The notes beneath the pieces were generated by a model that was given only the letters and a program-made list of their open reading frames with translations, was not told the origin of the DNA and did not search any database. Positions 24,574 through 33,094 of a stretch of DNA of 64,000 nucleotides are shown here, piece after piece. This stretch comes from Anaerobaca lacustris. GTDB lineage: Bacteria; Planctomycetota; Phycisphaerae; Sedimentisphaerales; Anaerobacaceae. Numbering within the stretch: the stretch's first letter is position 1; each line of letters begins with the position of its first letter. A program made the translations under genes and the position numbers. The stretch is taken from positions 1-64,000 of the forward strand of contig NZ_JASCXX010000019.1 in the NCBI RefSeq assembly GCF_030012215.1, given 5' to 3'.

Positions 24574-26700
24574 CTACATCGCCTGCGCCAGCGCCACAAG
24601 TCCTGGAATATCGAGAATCAAGCACACTTTGCCATCGCCCATGATCGCCCCTCCCGAGACCCCGTTGACGCGTCCCAGCGCGTCGCCGAGGTTTTTGATC
24701 ACCACCTGTTGCTGCGCCAGCAGGTCGTCGACGAGGAGGCAGCACTTCTTGCCGTCTTCCTCCACCACGACGACCAGCGCTTCGGTGGGGTCTTCTTCGT
24801 TCGGAACCGCGCCGAGCAGGCGATAGAGTCGGACGAGAGGAATCAGCTCGCCCCGTTCGAGAATCATCTCGCCCCGGCCCTGCACGGACGAGATCTGCTG
24901 GCGTGTGGGGCGCAGGCTGCGGACGATGGAGTTGATCGGAATGATGTAGCGCTGGGCGCCGATGGAGACGACCTGGCCGTCGATGACCGCCAGCGTCAGA
25001 GGCAGTCGAATCGTGAACTTGGTGCCCTTGCCGGGAGTGGAACTGATCTCAATCTTGCCGCGCAGCGCCTCGATGTTCTTCTTGACGACGTCCATGCCGA
25101 CGCCGCGTCCGGAAACGTTCGTGATCTTCTCGGCGGTCGAAAGTCCGGGATGGAAGACCAGCTTGAAGACCTCTTCGTCGGGAAGCTCCTGTCCGGGCTC
25201 GACCACGCCTTGGTCGATGGCCTTCTTCAGAATGCGGTCCTTGTCCAGACCTTTGCCGTCGTCTTCGATCTCGATGACGATATTGCCGGCCTGGTGAAAC
25301 GCGCGCAGCTCGACGTGCCCGGCGGGGTCCTTGCCGGCGCGAACGCGGGCGTCGCTCGACTCGATCCCATGGTCGAGCGAATTGCGCACCATGTGGATCA
25401 GTGGATCGGCGATCTTGTCGACGACCGTACGATCCAGCTCCGTCTCCTCGCCGATGGTGACGAAGTCCGCCCGCTTGTCCGCCTTGCGCGACAGGTCGCG
25501 GGCCAGCCGGGTCATCTTCTGGAAAACGCCCTGGACCGGCACCATGCGCATGGACATCGACAGTTCCTGAAGCTCTCGCACGATCTTGCCCTGATGGGCG
25601 ACCTTGCGGGCGAGTTCGTGGACCGATGCGGTGCCGGTATTGATCTCTTCGGCCACCATCAGTTGCGCGATCACCAGTTCGCCGGTCATATTGATCAGGT
25701 TGTCGAGTCGCGTGGTGCTGACCTTGATCTTCTCTTCGGCGGCCGCATGGCCGGTCGCACCGCCCGACGACGCTTTCTTGGCCTCGGCCTTGTCGGCCAG
25801 AATGCCGTCGAGCGTCTCATCGTCTTCCTTCGTCCGCGGCGGAGGAGCGGACACGGTGGACGCCCGTCCTTCGGCGGCCGCCTTCAACGTTTCGAGCAGC
25901 GCAGGAAGCTGGTCCTGCACAGGCACCGGCGCGCCGGATTCCACACAGTCCTTCAACCCGGCAAGCATCCGCTTGAGCATGTCCACCGAGGCGAACACGA
26001 CATCACTGTTCTCGGCCGCCATGACCAGCTTGCCCTTGCGCGCCAGGTCCAGCAGATTCTCGGCCGAGTGGGCCAGCGACCCGATCTCGGTCAGATTCAG
26101 AAAGCCGGCCATGCCTTTGATGGTGTGGAAGCCGCGGAAGATCTTGTTGATCAGTTCGTCGTCTTCCGGGTGATTCTCCAGTTCGAGAAGGGCCGATTCG
26201 GCCGTCTCGATGTGTTCGCAGGCCTCCGTGATGAAATCCACGACCAGCGGTGCATCCTCTTCGGAGATCGTCATCGCTTCGGAATTCGGCGACGGCGCGC
26301 TCGCATCGACGGCGACGCCTTCCGACGCGACCGTTTCGCCTCCCGAACGCTCGGACGCCGCTGTCACAGAAACATCGCTCGCATCAGGTTCATCCAGCTT
26401 GCGGGCCAGACCCTGAAGACTGCAAATGGCCTTGGCGATGGCGTCCAATGCCAGAGACGTGTCCTCCACCTCCTGCTGGAGAACCTGCTTGAGCGTCTGG
26501 ACCGCGTCGGCGGTCGTCCCTTCCAGTTGGGTCATCAACTGCCCAGGCCCTCGATCCAGTCCATGGATCGCACGGTCGATCCGGCCGAGGATCTCGTCGA
26601 GCTGTCCGGCATCGGACAGGTCCGATGGACCGAGCATATTGACGCAGCAGGCCGCCTGCTCTACCAGTTGGATCAGCGTATCGTCGTTGTTCATCGCCAT
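24574..26700 (-). CDS. cheA: Chemotaxis histidine kinase CheA
   Basis: CheA autophosphorylates and passes the phosphate to CheY and CheB. Of its 708 residues, about 1-110 form an extra helical segment without the HPt histidine. The HPt domain (about 150-240) has the phospho-His in FRGFHTIKGMAGF. A linker leads to the dimer domain (VSTTRLDNLINMTGELVIAQ), the ATPase core with MVRNSLDHGIES (N box), IEIEDDGKGLD (G1) and GRGVGMDVVKKN (G2), and the CheW-like domain near the end (VVSIGAQRYIIPINSIVRSL). No P2 CheY-docking domain is obvious. It stands in an operon without cheW. Confidence 0.95.
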   Translation of the reverse strand: MAMNNDDTLIQLVEQAACCVNMLGPSDLSDAGQLDEILGRIDRAIHGLDRGPGQLMTQLEGTTADAVQTLKQVLQQEVEDTSLALDAIAKAICSLQGLARKLDEPDASDVSVTAASERSGGETVASEGVAVDASAPSPNSEAMTISEEDAPLVVDFITEACEHIETAESALLELENHPEDDELINKIFRGFHTIKGMAGFLNLTEIGSLAHSAENLLDLARKGKLVMAAENSDVVFASVDMLKRMLAGLKDCVESGAPVPVQDQLPALLETLKAAAEGRASTVSAPPPRTKEDDETLDGILADKAEAKKASSGGATGHAAAEEKIKVSTTRLDNLINMTGELVIAQLMVAEEINTGTASVHELARKVAHQGKIVRELQELSMSMRMVPVQGVFQKMTRLARDLSRKADKRADFVTIGEETELDRTVVDKIADPLIHMVRNSLDHGIESSDARVRAGKDPAGHVELRAFHQAGNIVIEIEDDGKGLDKDRILKKAIDQGVVEPGQELPDEEVFKLVFHPGLSTAEKITNVSGRGVGMDVVKKNIEALRGKIEISSTPGKGTKFTIRLPLTLAVIDGQVVSIGAQRYIIPINSIVRSLRPTRQQISSVQGRGEMILERGELIPLVRLYRLLGAVPNEEDPTEALVVVVEEDGKKCCLLVDDLLAQQQVVIKNLGDALGRVNGVSGGAIMGDGKVCLILDIPGLVALAQAM

Positions 26701-26721
26701 CTCTTTCGCTCTTTGCCGAGT

Positions 26722-28248
26722 TCAGACCAACACGGGAATTGTCTGAGGAGGTTTGCCCTTCCACGAGAAGGACTGGTCGGCCTCCAGCACGCGCAGCAGA
26801 ATGTCAAAGACCGTGATGATGCCCAGCACCTGCGATTGGGCGTCGACCACGGGCAAGCAGCGTCCGCCATACCGGCACATACTCTCGATGATCGTGGCCA
26901 GCACGGTGTCCGGCTTGGCGGTGCGAACCGGACGACTCATGATCCACTTGACCTTGATTCCGAGCGTCGCGTCGTCTTCCGGCCGCCGGTACTTGGCGAA
27001 CACCGGACGCAAATACGGACTGATCGCTCCCTGGATCGTCGAGCCGGAAAGGAGTCCTTCCAGGACGCCCTCGCGTCCGACGAGAACGTATCCGATGCTG
27101 TGCTGCTGCATCAATTCGATCACGTCCTGAACGGTGCTCTCCGGATCGCACCAGATCACCTCGGGCGTCATGATCTTCCTGGCCGGCAGGTTGAGCAGAT
27201 CGGTCAGGGCGCTGTTGTCCGAACCGATGGTATAGTCGGATAGAACCTGGTCCAGCAGGGACGGATTGGCCTCGACCGGCGCGCGGCTTACCGGCGGCTT
27301 GGCCGGGACCTTTCGTTCCTCAGGCGGCGCGTGACCGACGACCGCCTCCACGACCGACTGGATGTCTTCCGGGATGGCCGTGAGCCCCTCTGAATCAGAG
27401 ACCTCAGACTTGACCGGCTCTTCTTTCGCGGGCGCAGGCGTCTGAGGCGCCTTGGAATCCGGACCCGGCGACACTCCGGCGGCAGAGGGCTTGACATCAC
27501 CGACGGCAGGTTCCTCAGCCGTTCTCGGTCCGCTGTCCGCTGTCGGCACTTCGCGAGGCGCTGGTTCGGCCGCAGGGACCGCCGAGGACGGGGCGTCGCT
27601 CTGCGCCGGCGATGCGCGGTCAACAGGGGCTTCCGCCACCGGACCGGCCTCCGCAGTGTCCTGCGAAGCGTGAACCACGGTCTTGGGAAAGACGGCGGCG
27701 CAGCGGAAGCTCGGGAAGGACGCGACCGTCATCTCGTAGACCACGAAGTGCACCTGTTCGTCGACGGCCAGGCCGACCTTGTCGGAGTCTTCCCAGGGTT
27801 TGCCGATGAACGTACCCGTCTTGAGGAAGTGCTCGTGCCCTTCGCATTCCTCGCGAAATACCCGGTCCCACGAACCCACCAGCAGATTGCCGACCTCGCG
27901 CGCGGCGTCCGCCAGATTGTCGGCGTCGTCGATCGAGCCGCGTTTGACATCGTCGAGGATCTTCTTCTCCGGCAGCATCACGACGAAACCCGAGAGGATG
28001 AACAGGCCTCCCTGGTCGAAGAACAACTGGAACGTCCCGTCGAGCGTCCCCGTCGCCTGGACCAGATGGACCGCCGCCAGCTTCTTGAAATGCTTGCGCA
28101 CCTCCTCGACGGTCCCGGCGCCGGCCTGCTGACGCACGCACTGCACGTCCGCGTCGAACATGCCGCCGAGGTCCTCACAGAAGGCCTCGAACGACGCGTC
28201 GGACAGTTCGGCCAAACGTGATTCTATGTCGATTGCTGTGGCTGCCAT
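26722..28248 (-). CDS. CheX/CheC-like phosphatase domain fused to a CBS-domain pair
   Basis: The 508-residue protein is a rare fusion. Residues about 1-190 look like a CheC/CheX-type domain, with AREVGNLLVGSWDR carrying the ExxN motif (Glu-Val-Gly-Asn) that holds the catalytic residues of CheY-P phosphatases. A long disordered linker rich in Pro, Ala and Glu (about 200-335) follows. The C-terminal part (about 345-490) has two CBS motifs: IMTPEVIWCDPESTVQDVIE and IMSRPVRTAKPDTVLATIIE. CBS pairs bind adenine nucleotides. The fusion could tie CheY-P levels to energy state. It lies between cheX and cheA. Domain calls are from motif pattern only. Confidence 0.8.
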   Translation of the reverse strand: MAATAIDIESRLAELSDASFEAFCEDLGGMFDADVQCVRQQAGAGTVEEVRKHFKKLAAVHLVQATGTLDGTFQLFFDQGGLFILSGFVVMLPEKKILDDVKRGSIDDADNLADAAREVGNLLVGSWDRVFREECEGHEHFLKTGTFIGKPWEDSDKVGLAVDEQVHFVVYEMTVASFPSFRCAAVFPKTVVHASQDTAEAGPVAEAPVDRASPAQSDAPSSAVPAAEPAPREVPTADSGPRTAEEPAVGDVKPSAAGVSPGPDSKAPQTPAPAKEEPVKSEVSDSEGLTAIPEDIQSVVEAVVGHAPPEERKVPAKPPVSRAPVEANPSLLDQVLSDYTIGSDNSALTDLLNLPARKIMTPEVIWCDPESTVQDVIELMQQHSIGYVLVGREGVLEGLLSGSTIQGAISPYLRPVFAKYRRPEDDATLGIKVKWIMSRPVRTAKPDTVLATIIESMCRYGGRCLPVVDAQSQVLGIITVFDILLRVLEADQSFSWKGKPPQTIPVLV

Positions 28249-28329
28249 TTCAGGTCCTTGCCCTCAATTACGGATCTCGGATCGGGCTTCACGCGGATGG
28301 GTGACTCCACAATCGGCGATCCGGAATCG

Positions 28330-28815
28330 TCAGTCTCCACTCTCACGATACAGCAGAGAGAACTGCATGCCGTGCTCCTCTTCGAGGTTCACGGTCACGG
28401 TGATCTTGCTCGCCCGATCGCCCAGGCTGTTGCGCAGTTCGCGCCCCCGAACGACGGACGGGATCGACATTTCCATCGTTCCGACCTCGTCCTGAACGCG
28501 GGCCTTCAGGGCGCCCATCACCATGTTGGCGACCTCGCCGATGGCGTCGCTCATCTCGTCGTCGCTCATCGGTTCGTCCGGATCGGCGCCGAGCATGTTG
28601 GCGCCGATCGTCCGCGCGCAGTGGCAGCCGCAGCAGATCGCCAGGCACCCTTCCAGGCTGCCCTTGAAGGTGATCGTACCCAACAACGTCGCGTCCTCAA
28701 AATGCGGCGCCTCCTGATCCTCATGGACCTCTTCCAGGGCCATGAACGCCATCGTCTCGAACACTTCTTTCGCACTGTCCAGCAGGCTGTCTCGGAGAGA
28801 CATCGTCGTAATCAT
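28330..28815 (-). CDS. cheX: CheX-like CheY-P phosphatase
   Basis: The 161-residue protein contains AIGEVANMVMGALK, the ExxN motif of CheX, CheC and FliY phosphatases, which hydrolyse CheY-phosphate. CGCHCARTIGANMLGAD with clustered cysteines and the SIPSVVRGREL strand region fit the CheX fold. It follows cheY directly and precedes the CheX-CBS fusion. Two ATGs, 28815 and 28803, are both possible starts. Confidence 0.85.
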   Translation of the reverse strand: MITTMSLRDSLLDSAKEVFETMAFMALEEVHEDQEAPHFEDATLLGTITFKGSLEGCLAICCGCHCARTIGANMLGADPDEPMSDDEMSDAIGEVANMVMGALKARVQDEVGTMEMSIPSVVRGRELRNSLGDRASKITVTVNLEEEHGMQFSLLYRESGD

Positions 28816-28852
28816 TCGTACGCCTCCGCGATAGGGAAACAGTTTGGCATTC

Positions 28853-29227
28853 TCAGTTGAGCAACGGGGCCAGCTTTTCCTGGAATTTCTCCGGGGTGAA
28901 CGGCTTGGTGATGTAACCGTCGGCGCCGTCGCTCATGACCTGATCGATCAGGTCCTGCGCGCTCTCGGTGGAGACCATAACGATCTTCGTCCCACTGCAA
29001 CTGGCCAGTTCGCGGGCCTTCTTGACCAGTTCGGTCCCGTTCATCTCCGGCATGTTGATGTCGCAGAGAATCACGTCCACCGGCCCGCCCTCGAGCTTCT
29101 GCAGGGCCTCGACCCCGCTGCCCGCCTCTTCGGTCCGGTCGAACTCCAGGCCCGACATCCGAACCGTCCGCATGATGATCTTCCGCATTGTTGCCGAATC
29201 ATCGACAATCATCAGTGACTTTCCCAT
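28853..29227 (-). CDS. cheY: CheY-type response regulator
   Basis: The 124-residue single-domain receiver has MIVDDSATMRKI with the acidic pair, phospho-Asp in VILCDINMPEMNG, the conserved Thr/Ser in IVMVSTES and the Lys in ITKPFTPEKF. It is the first gene of the chemotaxis operon. In this context it is the output regulator whose phosphate is removed by the two CheX-like proteins. Confidence 0.95.
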   Translation of the reverse strand: MGKSLMIVDDSATMRKIIMRTVRMSGLEFDRTEEAGSGVEALQKLEGGPVDVILCDINMPEMNGTELVKKARELASCSGTKIVMVSTESAQDLIDQVMSDGADGYITKPFTPEKFQEKLAPLLN

Positions 29228-29548
29228 AGCATTGCCTCACTTTCCGAACCCATGCAAATCCACGGCCCCATACCGAAGGAAGCCCTGTCCGTGCTCGCGC
29301 AAGCACGGCAACGGATCCGCCCATCGGAGCGTACCCGTCCAATCTGACCGTAGGTGCATCGGCGCATCGAGGCCGAGGCTCAATCAGCATTTGGCCATTT
29401 TCGAGATTTTGCGTGTGCATTTGGCGATGGCCCGCTTGGGTGGACATCTCTTCTCGGACGTTCGAGGGTCCCGGCGGAACGGTGGATCACGCCGGGGGAA
29501 GTGCGGGACAGGAGCGACCAGGTCGGCGCGGGGGAGTGTGCCGCGCGC
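29228..29548. other. Spacer between Bat and che operons
   Basis: This spacer lies downstream of the Bat operon and upstream of cheY. No gene or repeat can be supported, and no clear promoter for cheY was found. Confidence 0.4.
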
Positions 29549-30391
29549 TCAACGCTGAACGATCTCGGCGGCGGTATTGGGGACCCACGCCTTGCTGCCG
29601 TCGGCCAACTGGATATGGAACCAACCCGGTCGATGATCGATCAGGTCGAATTCCGTTCCGGCGTGCAGCGGGTCCTTGAAGCTCGGCGCGTAGTTCGGCC
29701 CGTCGCCCTGCCGGGCCACGATCTGGGGCGCGGTGACCACACCCTCAAGACGCGTGGACCGCTCGCGGCTCTCGACGACGACCGATACGAGCAAGCAAAG
29801 CCACAAGAGCCCGCTCAACACCACAACCGCCGAACTTACCGGACCGCGCCCCCGCCAGACGATCGCCGTCGCGCCGAGGCACAGGCCGGCAAAAGACAGA
29901 CAGGCCAGGAAAAGCCTCGTTCGAAGCGAGAAGTCATAGTGCCAGAAGAACAGGGTCTCCAGCACGCGCGTCTCCGTCCGATGAGAAACCTTGTCGATTC
30001 GCCGGCTTCGCGCGAAGGTGAGGTTGTTGCGGACGTTCACATCGCCGCTGTCGAGCTGCAGAGCGCGTCGATAGTTCAGGATCGCCCGTCCGATATCATC
30101 GGCCAGGAAATAGGCGTTGCCGAGGTTGTAGTAGAGTTTGGCGTTGCGCACGTTTCCCTGCTCGATGATCTTCTCATAAAGAAGGATGGCCTTGCCGTAG
30201 AGTTCGGCGGCCCGGCCCGGGGCGTTCGCCGCCATATTGGCCTGCTGGAACGCCGCATTCGCCTCATTCAGCAGCGCGTAGAGTTCCTCTCGCGATCCGC
30301 TGCTGCCCGTCTCGTCCGTCCCGTACGACCCTTTCGCTCCGGAGAGCCCGACAGCCACCAACAACAAGATGATCGCCGCGCGAATTCTCAT
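29549..30391 (-). CDS. batE: BatE-like TPR and SH3-like membrane protein
   Basis: The 280-residue protein has a signal-anchor (MRIRAAIILLLVAVGLSGA), a TPR region (LYYNLGNAYFLADDIGRAIL with NYRRALQLDSG), two membrane helices (LFLACLSFAGLCLGATAIVW and VVVLSGLLWLCLLVSVVV), and a C-terminal SH3-like part ending FHIQLADGSKAWVPNTAAEI. This matches BatE proteins of the Bacteroides aerotolerance-type loci. Its ATG overlaps the batD stop. The complex probably acts in the envelope. Confidence 0.85.
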   Translation of the reverse strand: MRIRAAIILLLVAVGLSGAKGSYGTDETGSSGSREELYALLNEANAAFQQANMAANAPGRAAELYGKAILLYEKIIEQGNVRNAKLYYNLGNAYFLADDIGRAILNYRRALQLDSGDVNVRNNLTFARSRRIDKVSHRTETRVLETLFFWHYDFSLRTRLFLACLSFAGLCLGATAIVWRGRGPVSSAVVVLSGLLWLCLLVSVVVESRERSTRLEGVVTAPQIVARQGDGPNYAPSFKDPLHAGTEFDLIDHRPGWFHIQLADGSKAWVPNTAAEIVQR

Positions 30392-32181
30392 CGTTTCGCC
30401 TTCTCCTCCACCTGCCGCACCAGCGCGATCGCTTCTTCGACCTGCGTCGCATCCACCTGCGCGTGGATCGACGCGTAGCGGGCCGCCTCCGACTCGGAGA
30501 CCTTCGCCCGAAGTCGCTCGGCAAGGTCCGCATCGCCGGTGGCCTCCCGCACGATGCCAAAGCAGTCGGCGGCGGTCAGTGAGCCGGCCGTCCGGTCGAA
30601 ACGGTCGCCCACATAGCCCCTCAGGGCAGCGATCAACAGGTCGTGCCGCTGATTCGCCTCGGCCGAAGCCACCTCACCGAGCCGGCGTACGGCCACCGAG
30701 CACGCCTGTCGCCGGCGCTTTCGCGCCACCGCCTCCGGACTGGTTCGCGTCGCCAGACGGAACACGACGCTGCCCGCCAGAGCGAACAACGGCAGCGCCC
30801 AGATCGCGGCGTAGCCCGGACTGACCAGCGCCGCCAAGGGCGAGAAGGTCTGATCGACCAGGACCTCGGAGCCATAGTAGTTGGCGCTGAATCCCTCTCG
30901 CAATGCCTGGACCTGCCGGCTGACAGACGTAGGACCGAGTCCCTCGACGTCGGCCCCGGTCAGCACTTTGGCCGGCGCGACCTCCAGCGGAATCGGCCTG
31001 GTCCGGGCGACGACATAATCGCCGGCGTCCGGATCGAAATAGGCCAGAGGGATGGGCGGGATCTCCGTCACACGGTCGTTGCCGGCCCGCAGCGTCTGCG
31101 TGAAGACCTTTTGCCCATTCTCGACGAGGGGCGAGGCCTTCTCGGCCGGGATCCTGAAGTTATCCACCAGTTCGGGCACCCCTTCCAGGTCGGGCCACTG
31201 AACCGGTTTGAGATACGGATTGCCGCCGATCCGGATGGTCAAAGTGATCGGGTCGCCCACGCTGACCTCGGTCGGCGTGGCCGAGGCGGAGATTGTATAG
31301 CGACCGACCAGACCGTAGAACCCCTTGGGCCGGCCCGTTTCCGGCAAGGCCCGCACGTCCAGCGTCACCGCTTCGGACTGCACGGCAAAACGCTCGTAGG
31401 TCACGCGCATTGGATTGAACAAGTCGCTCGTCCGGACACGTCCGGTCGCCATGCTCGTCGAGACCGTCACCGGTTCGAGCGTGATCCGGCCGGGACGCTT
31501 GGGGATCAGGACCTTGCGGAAGGAAATGATCGCCGCCTCCATGCCCTTGACCATCTCGCGATTCTCAGAGACCACCACGGGGACACCGTGGATGGTGGCC
31601 TCCGTCCTGGCATAAGCGCCCGCCGCGTCCGGCAGGTCCTCGATGAAGAAATCGTCGCTCTTGAAGACGGGCACGTCGAACGCCACATCTTTGACCTGGG
31701 CCTGGACAATCCAGCGGACCGTCATCACTACCGGCTGGCCGACGTAGCAGGTCGTCTCCGAGACATCCACCTCCAGCGCCAGGCGGTCGGTCGTGCCGGG
31801 CGCCGAGACCGTCACCTCCACCGCGTTGGTCGTGTACGTCTGGTCGTCTACAACCACAGTCACGCCGGGCAGAACCATCGTGCCGGGCTGACCCGCAACG
31901 ATGGCGTAATTCTCCGAATAGCTGATCGTCGTCCGGTCGCCGACGGTCTGGATCGAGCTTCCGCTGCCGGCCCGTTGCGGATTGAATCGGGCGATCGGCG
32001 AGATATCGATCTTGCTCGGCTTGCCCCCTTCGACCACCACCGAGTAGGTGAACATCTGGCCCGGATAGATCGTCATATCGGACTCGACCTTGGCATAGAC
32101 CCGCGTCCGCGCCTGACCGGCCGCGACGCCGGCCGGCAGGAGGATTGCTGCGAACGTGATGGTCCAGACGAGGTCTCTCAT
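30388..32181 (-). CDS. batD: BatD-like protein
   Basis: The 597-residue protein starts at ATG 32181 with a signal peptide (MRDLVWTITFAAILLPAGVA). It is built of Ig-like strands typical of BatD: VYAKVESDMTIYPGQMFTYS, LEVDVSETTCYVGQPVVMTV and VGDPITLTIRIGGNP. The C-terminus has a membrane helix (IWALPLFALAGSVVF) and a cytoplasmic tail with a conserved VGDRFD region. BatD proteins work with VWA proteins and MoxR. The stop codon overlaps batE in an ATGA. Confidence 0.85.
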   Translation of the reverse strand: MRDLVWTITFAAILLPAGVAAGQARTRVYAKVESDMTIYPGQMFTYSVVVEGGKPSKIDISPIARFNPQRAGSGSSIQTVGDRTTISYSENYAIVAGQPGTMVLPGVTVVVDDQTYTTNAVEVTVSAPGTTDRLALEVDVSETTCYVGQPVVMTVRWIVQAQVKDVAFDVPVFKSDDFFIEDLPDAAGAYARTEATIHGVPVVVSENREMVKGMEAAIISFRKVLIPKRPGRITLEPVTVSTSMATGRVRTSDLFNPMRVTYERFAVQSEAVTLDVRALPETGRPKGFYGLVGRYTISASATPTEVSVGDPITLTIRIGGNPYLKPVQWPDLEGVPELVDNFRIPAEKASPLVENGQKVFTQTLRAGNDRVTEIPPIPLAYFDPDAGDYVVARTRPIPLEVAPAKVLTGADVEGLGPTSVSRQVQALREGFSANYYGSEVLVDQTFSPLAALVSPGYAAIWALPLFALAGSVVFRLATRTSPEAVARKRRRQACSVAVRRLGEVASAEANQRHDLLIAALRGYVGDRFDRTAGSLTAADCFGIVREATGDADLAERLRAKVSESEAARYASIHAQVDATQVEEAIALVRQVEEKAKR

Positions 32182-32182
32182 G

Positions 32183-33094
32183 CTACCAGTCTCTTTCGAC
32201 CTTCTGGGTCTGCGTCCTTTGGCGAATCTGTCGCTGCTCTTTCTGCCGCTGCTCCTTGTCGAGGATCTCCTGGGCGGTCGTGTCCGGCGCCGTCTGCTGC
32301 TGGGCCTGTTGCTCATCGGGGCCCTGGGCCTGCTGCTGTTGGTCGGCCGGTTCCTGCTGGTCGTCCTGATTCGGGTCGGCCCCTTGCTGCGATTGATCTT
32401 CCTCCTGCGACTCGTTCGGGTCCTGCGGCTGCGATTGCGCCTGCTGTTGCTGGTCCTGCTCCTGTGGGTCCCCCTGCTCGTCCTGCTGCTGCTGTTGCTG
32501 CTGTTGTTGCTCCTCCTCCTGTTGTTGCTGTTGCTTGATCTGGTCGAGGATGTCCTTGATCGTCAGCCGGGCAACCTCGATGTTCCGGGCGGCCTTCTCG
32601 TTCTGCGGATCGATCTCCAGTACGCCTCGCCAGTACGTGATGCTCGTCTCCATGTCTTCCAGGGCCTTCTGGAGGTTGGAATCGCGCTGCTTGGCGCCCC
32701 GCTGGAAGAAGCTGTTGCCCAGGTTGTACTTGGCCTTGCTCACCAGCGTCATGTCCTTGCTCTCGGCGGCAACCTGGCGGTACAGATCGATCGCGCGGCC
32801 CAGGTCGTCCAGCCGATAGTAGCTGTTGGCCTTGTTGAACTTCGGCTCGACCGCCGCCGGCTGCTCGATCTCGGCCTCGTTGTACTTGTTGATCGCCTCG
32901 GAGTACTGCCCGTCGGCATAAAGCTGATTGCCCTGCCGGACCGCATCCCGCGCAGAGGCCCCCTGCGCCGCCGTCATCGCTGCCAGCAGCAGGAACACCG
33001 CTGTCAATGAGGTCCGCAAGGGCGAGGCATGCCTCGCCCCTACCGACGAATGCCTTACGGCGTCGCTACACACTGGGCGCTTTCTTGCGTTCAC
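32183..33094 (-). CDS. batC: BatC-like TPR protein with Gln-rich tail, carrying a repeat at its start
   Basis: The 303-residue frame has a signal-like segment (LTAVFLLLAAMTAAQG), three TPR-like hairpins (ARDAVRQGNQLYADGQYSEA, ANSYYRLDDLGRAIDLYRQV) and a very Gln/Glu/Pro-rich tail (about 190-285). The first 25 codons come from a dispersed repeat, reading SSVGARHASP. The GTG at 33094 overlaps the previous gene by 29 bases; a TTG at 33019, right after the repeat, would give a normal signal peptide and may be the original start. BatC proteins are accessory parts of Bat loci. Confidence 0.8.
   Translation of the reverse strand: MNARKRPVCSDAVRHSSVGARHASPLRTSLTAVFLLLAAMTAAQGASARDAVRQGNQLYADGQYSEAINKYNEAEIEQPAAVEPKFNKANSYYRLDDLGRAIDLYRQVAAESKDMTLVSKAKYNLGNSFFQRGAKQRDSNLQKALEDMETSITYWRGVLEIDPQNEKAARNIEVARLTIKDILDQIKQQQQQEEEQQQQQQQQQDEQGDPQEQDQQQQAQSQPQDPNESQEEDQSQQGADPNQDDQQEPADQQQQAQGPDEQQAQQQTAPDTTAQEILDKEQRQKEQRQIRQRTQTQKVERDW
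33020..33075. repeat. Dispersed palindrome copy across the batB/batC junction
   Basis: GGGCGAGGCATGCCTCGCCC (33020-33039) is a perfect 20-base palindrome, followed by CTACC and by a TTACGGCGTCGCTACACAC part like the element at 55640-55706. The batB stop codon TAG lies in the element. On the minus strand the palindrome is read as VGARHASP in the batC frame, the same frame as the insertions in the GntP and Clp N-domain genes. Confidence 0.75.

Noticed and set aside
24538-27243. 901-codon open frame antisense to cheA
   Set aside because: cheA is unambiguous on the other strand and the antisense product is a low-information His/Asp/Leu/Arg-rich string.
32430-32540. CAG/CTG-rich tract as a repeat or CRISPR-like array
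   Set aside because: It is the coding sequence of the Gln-rich tail of the BatC-like protein, without regular spacers.
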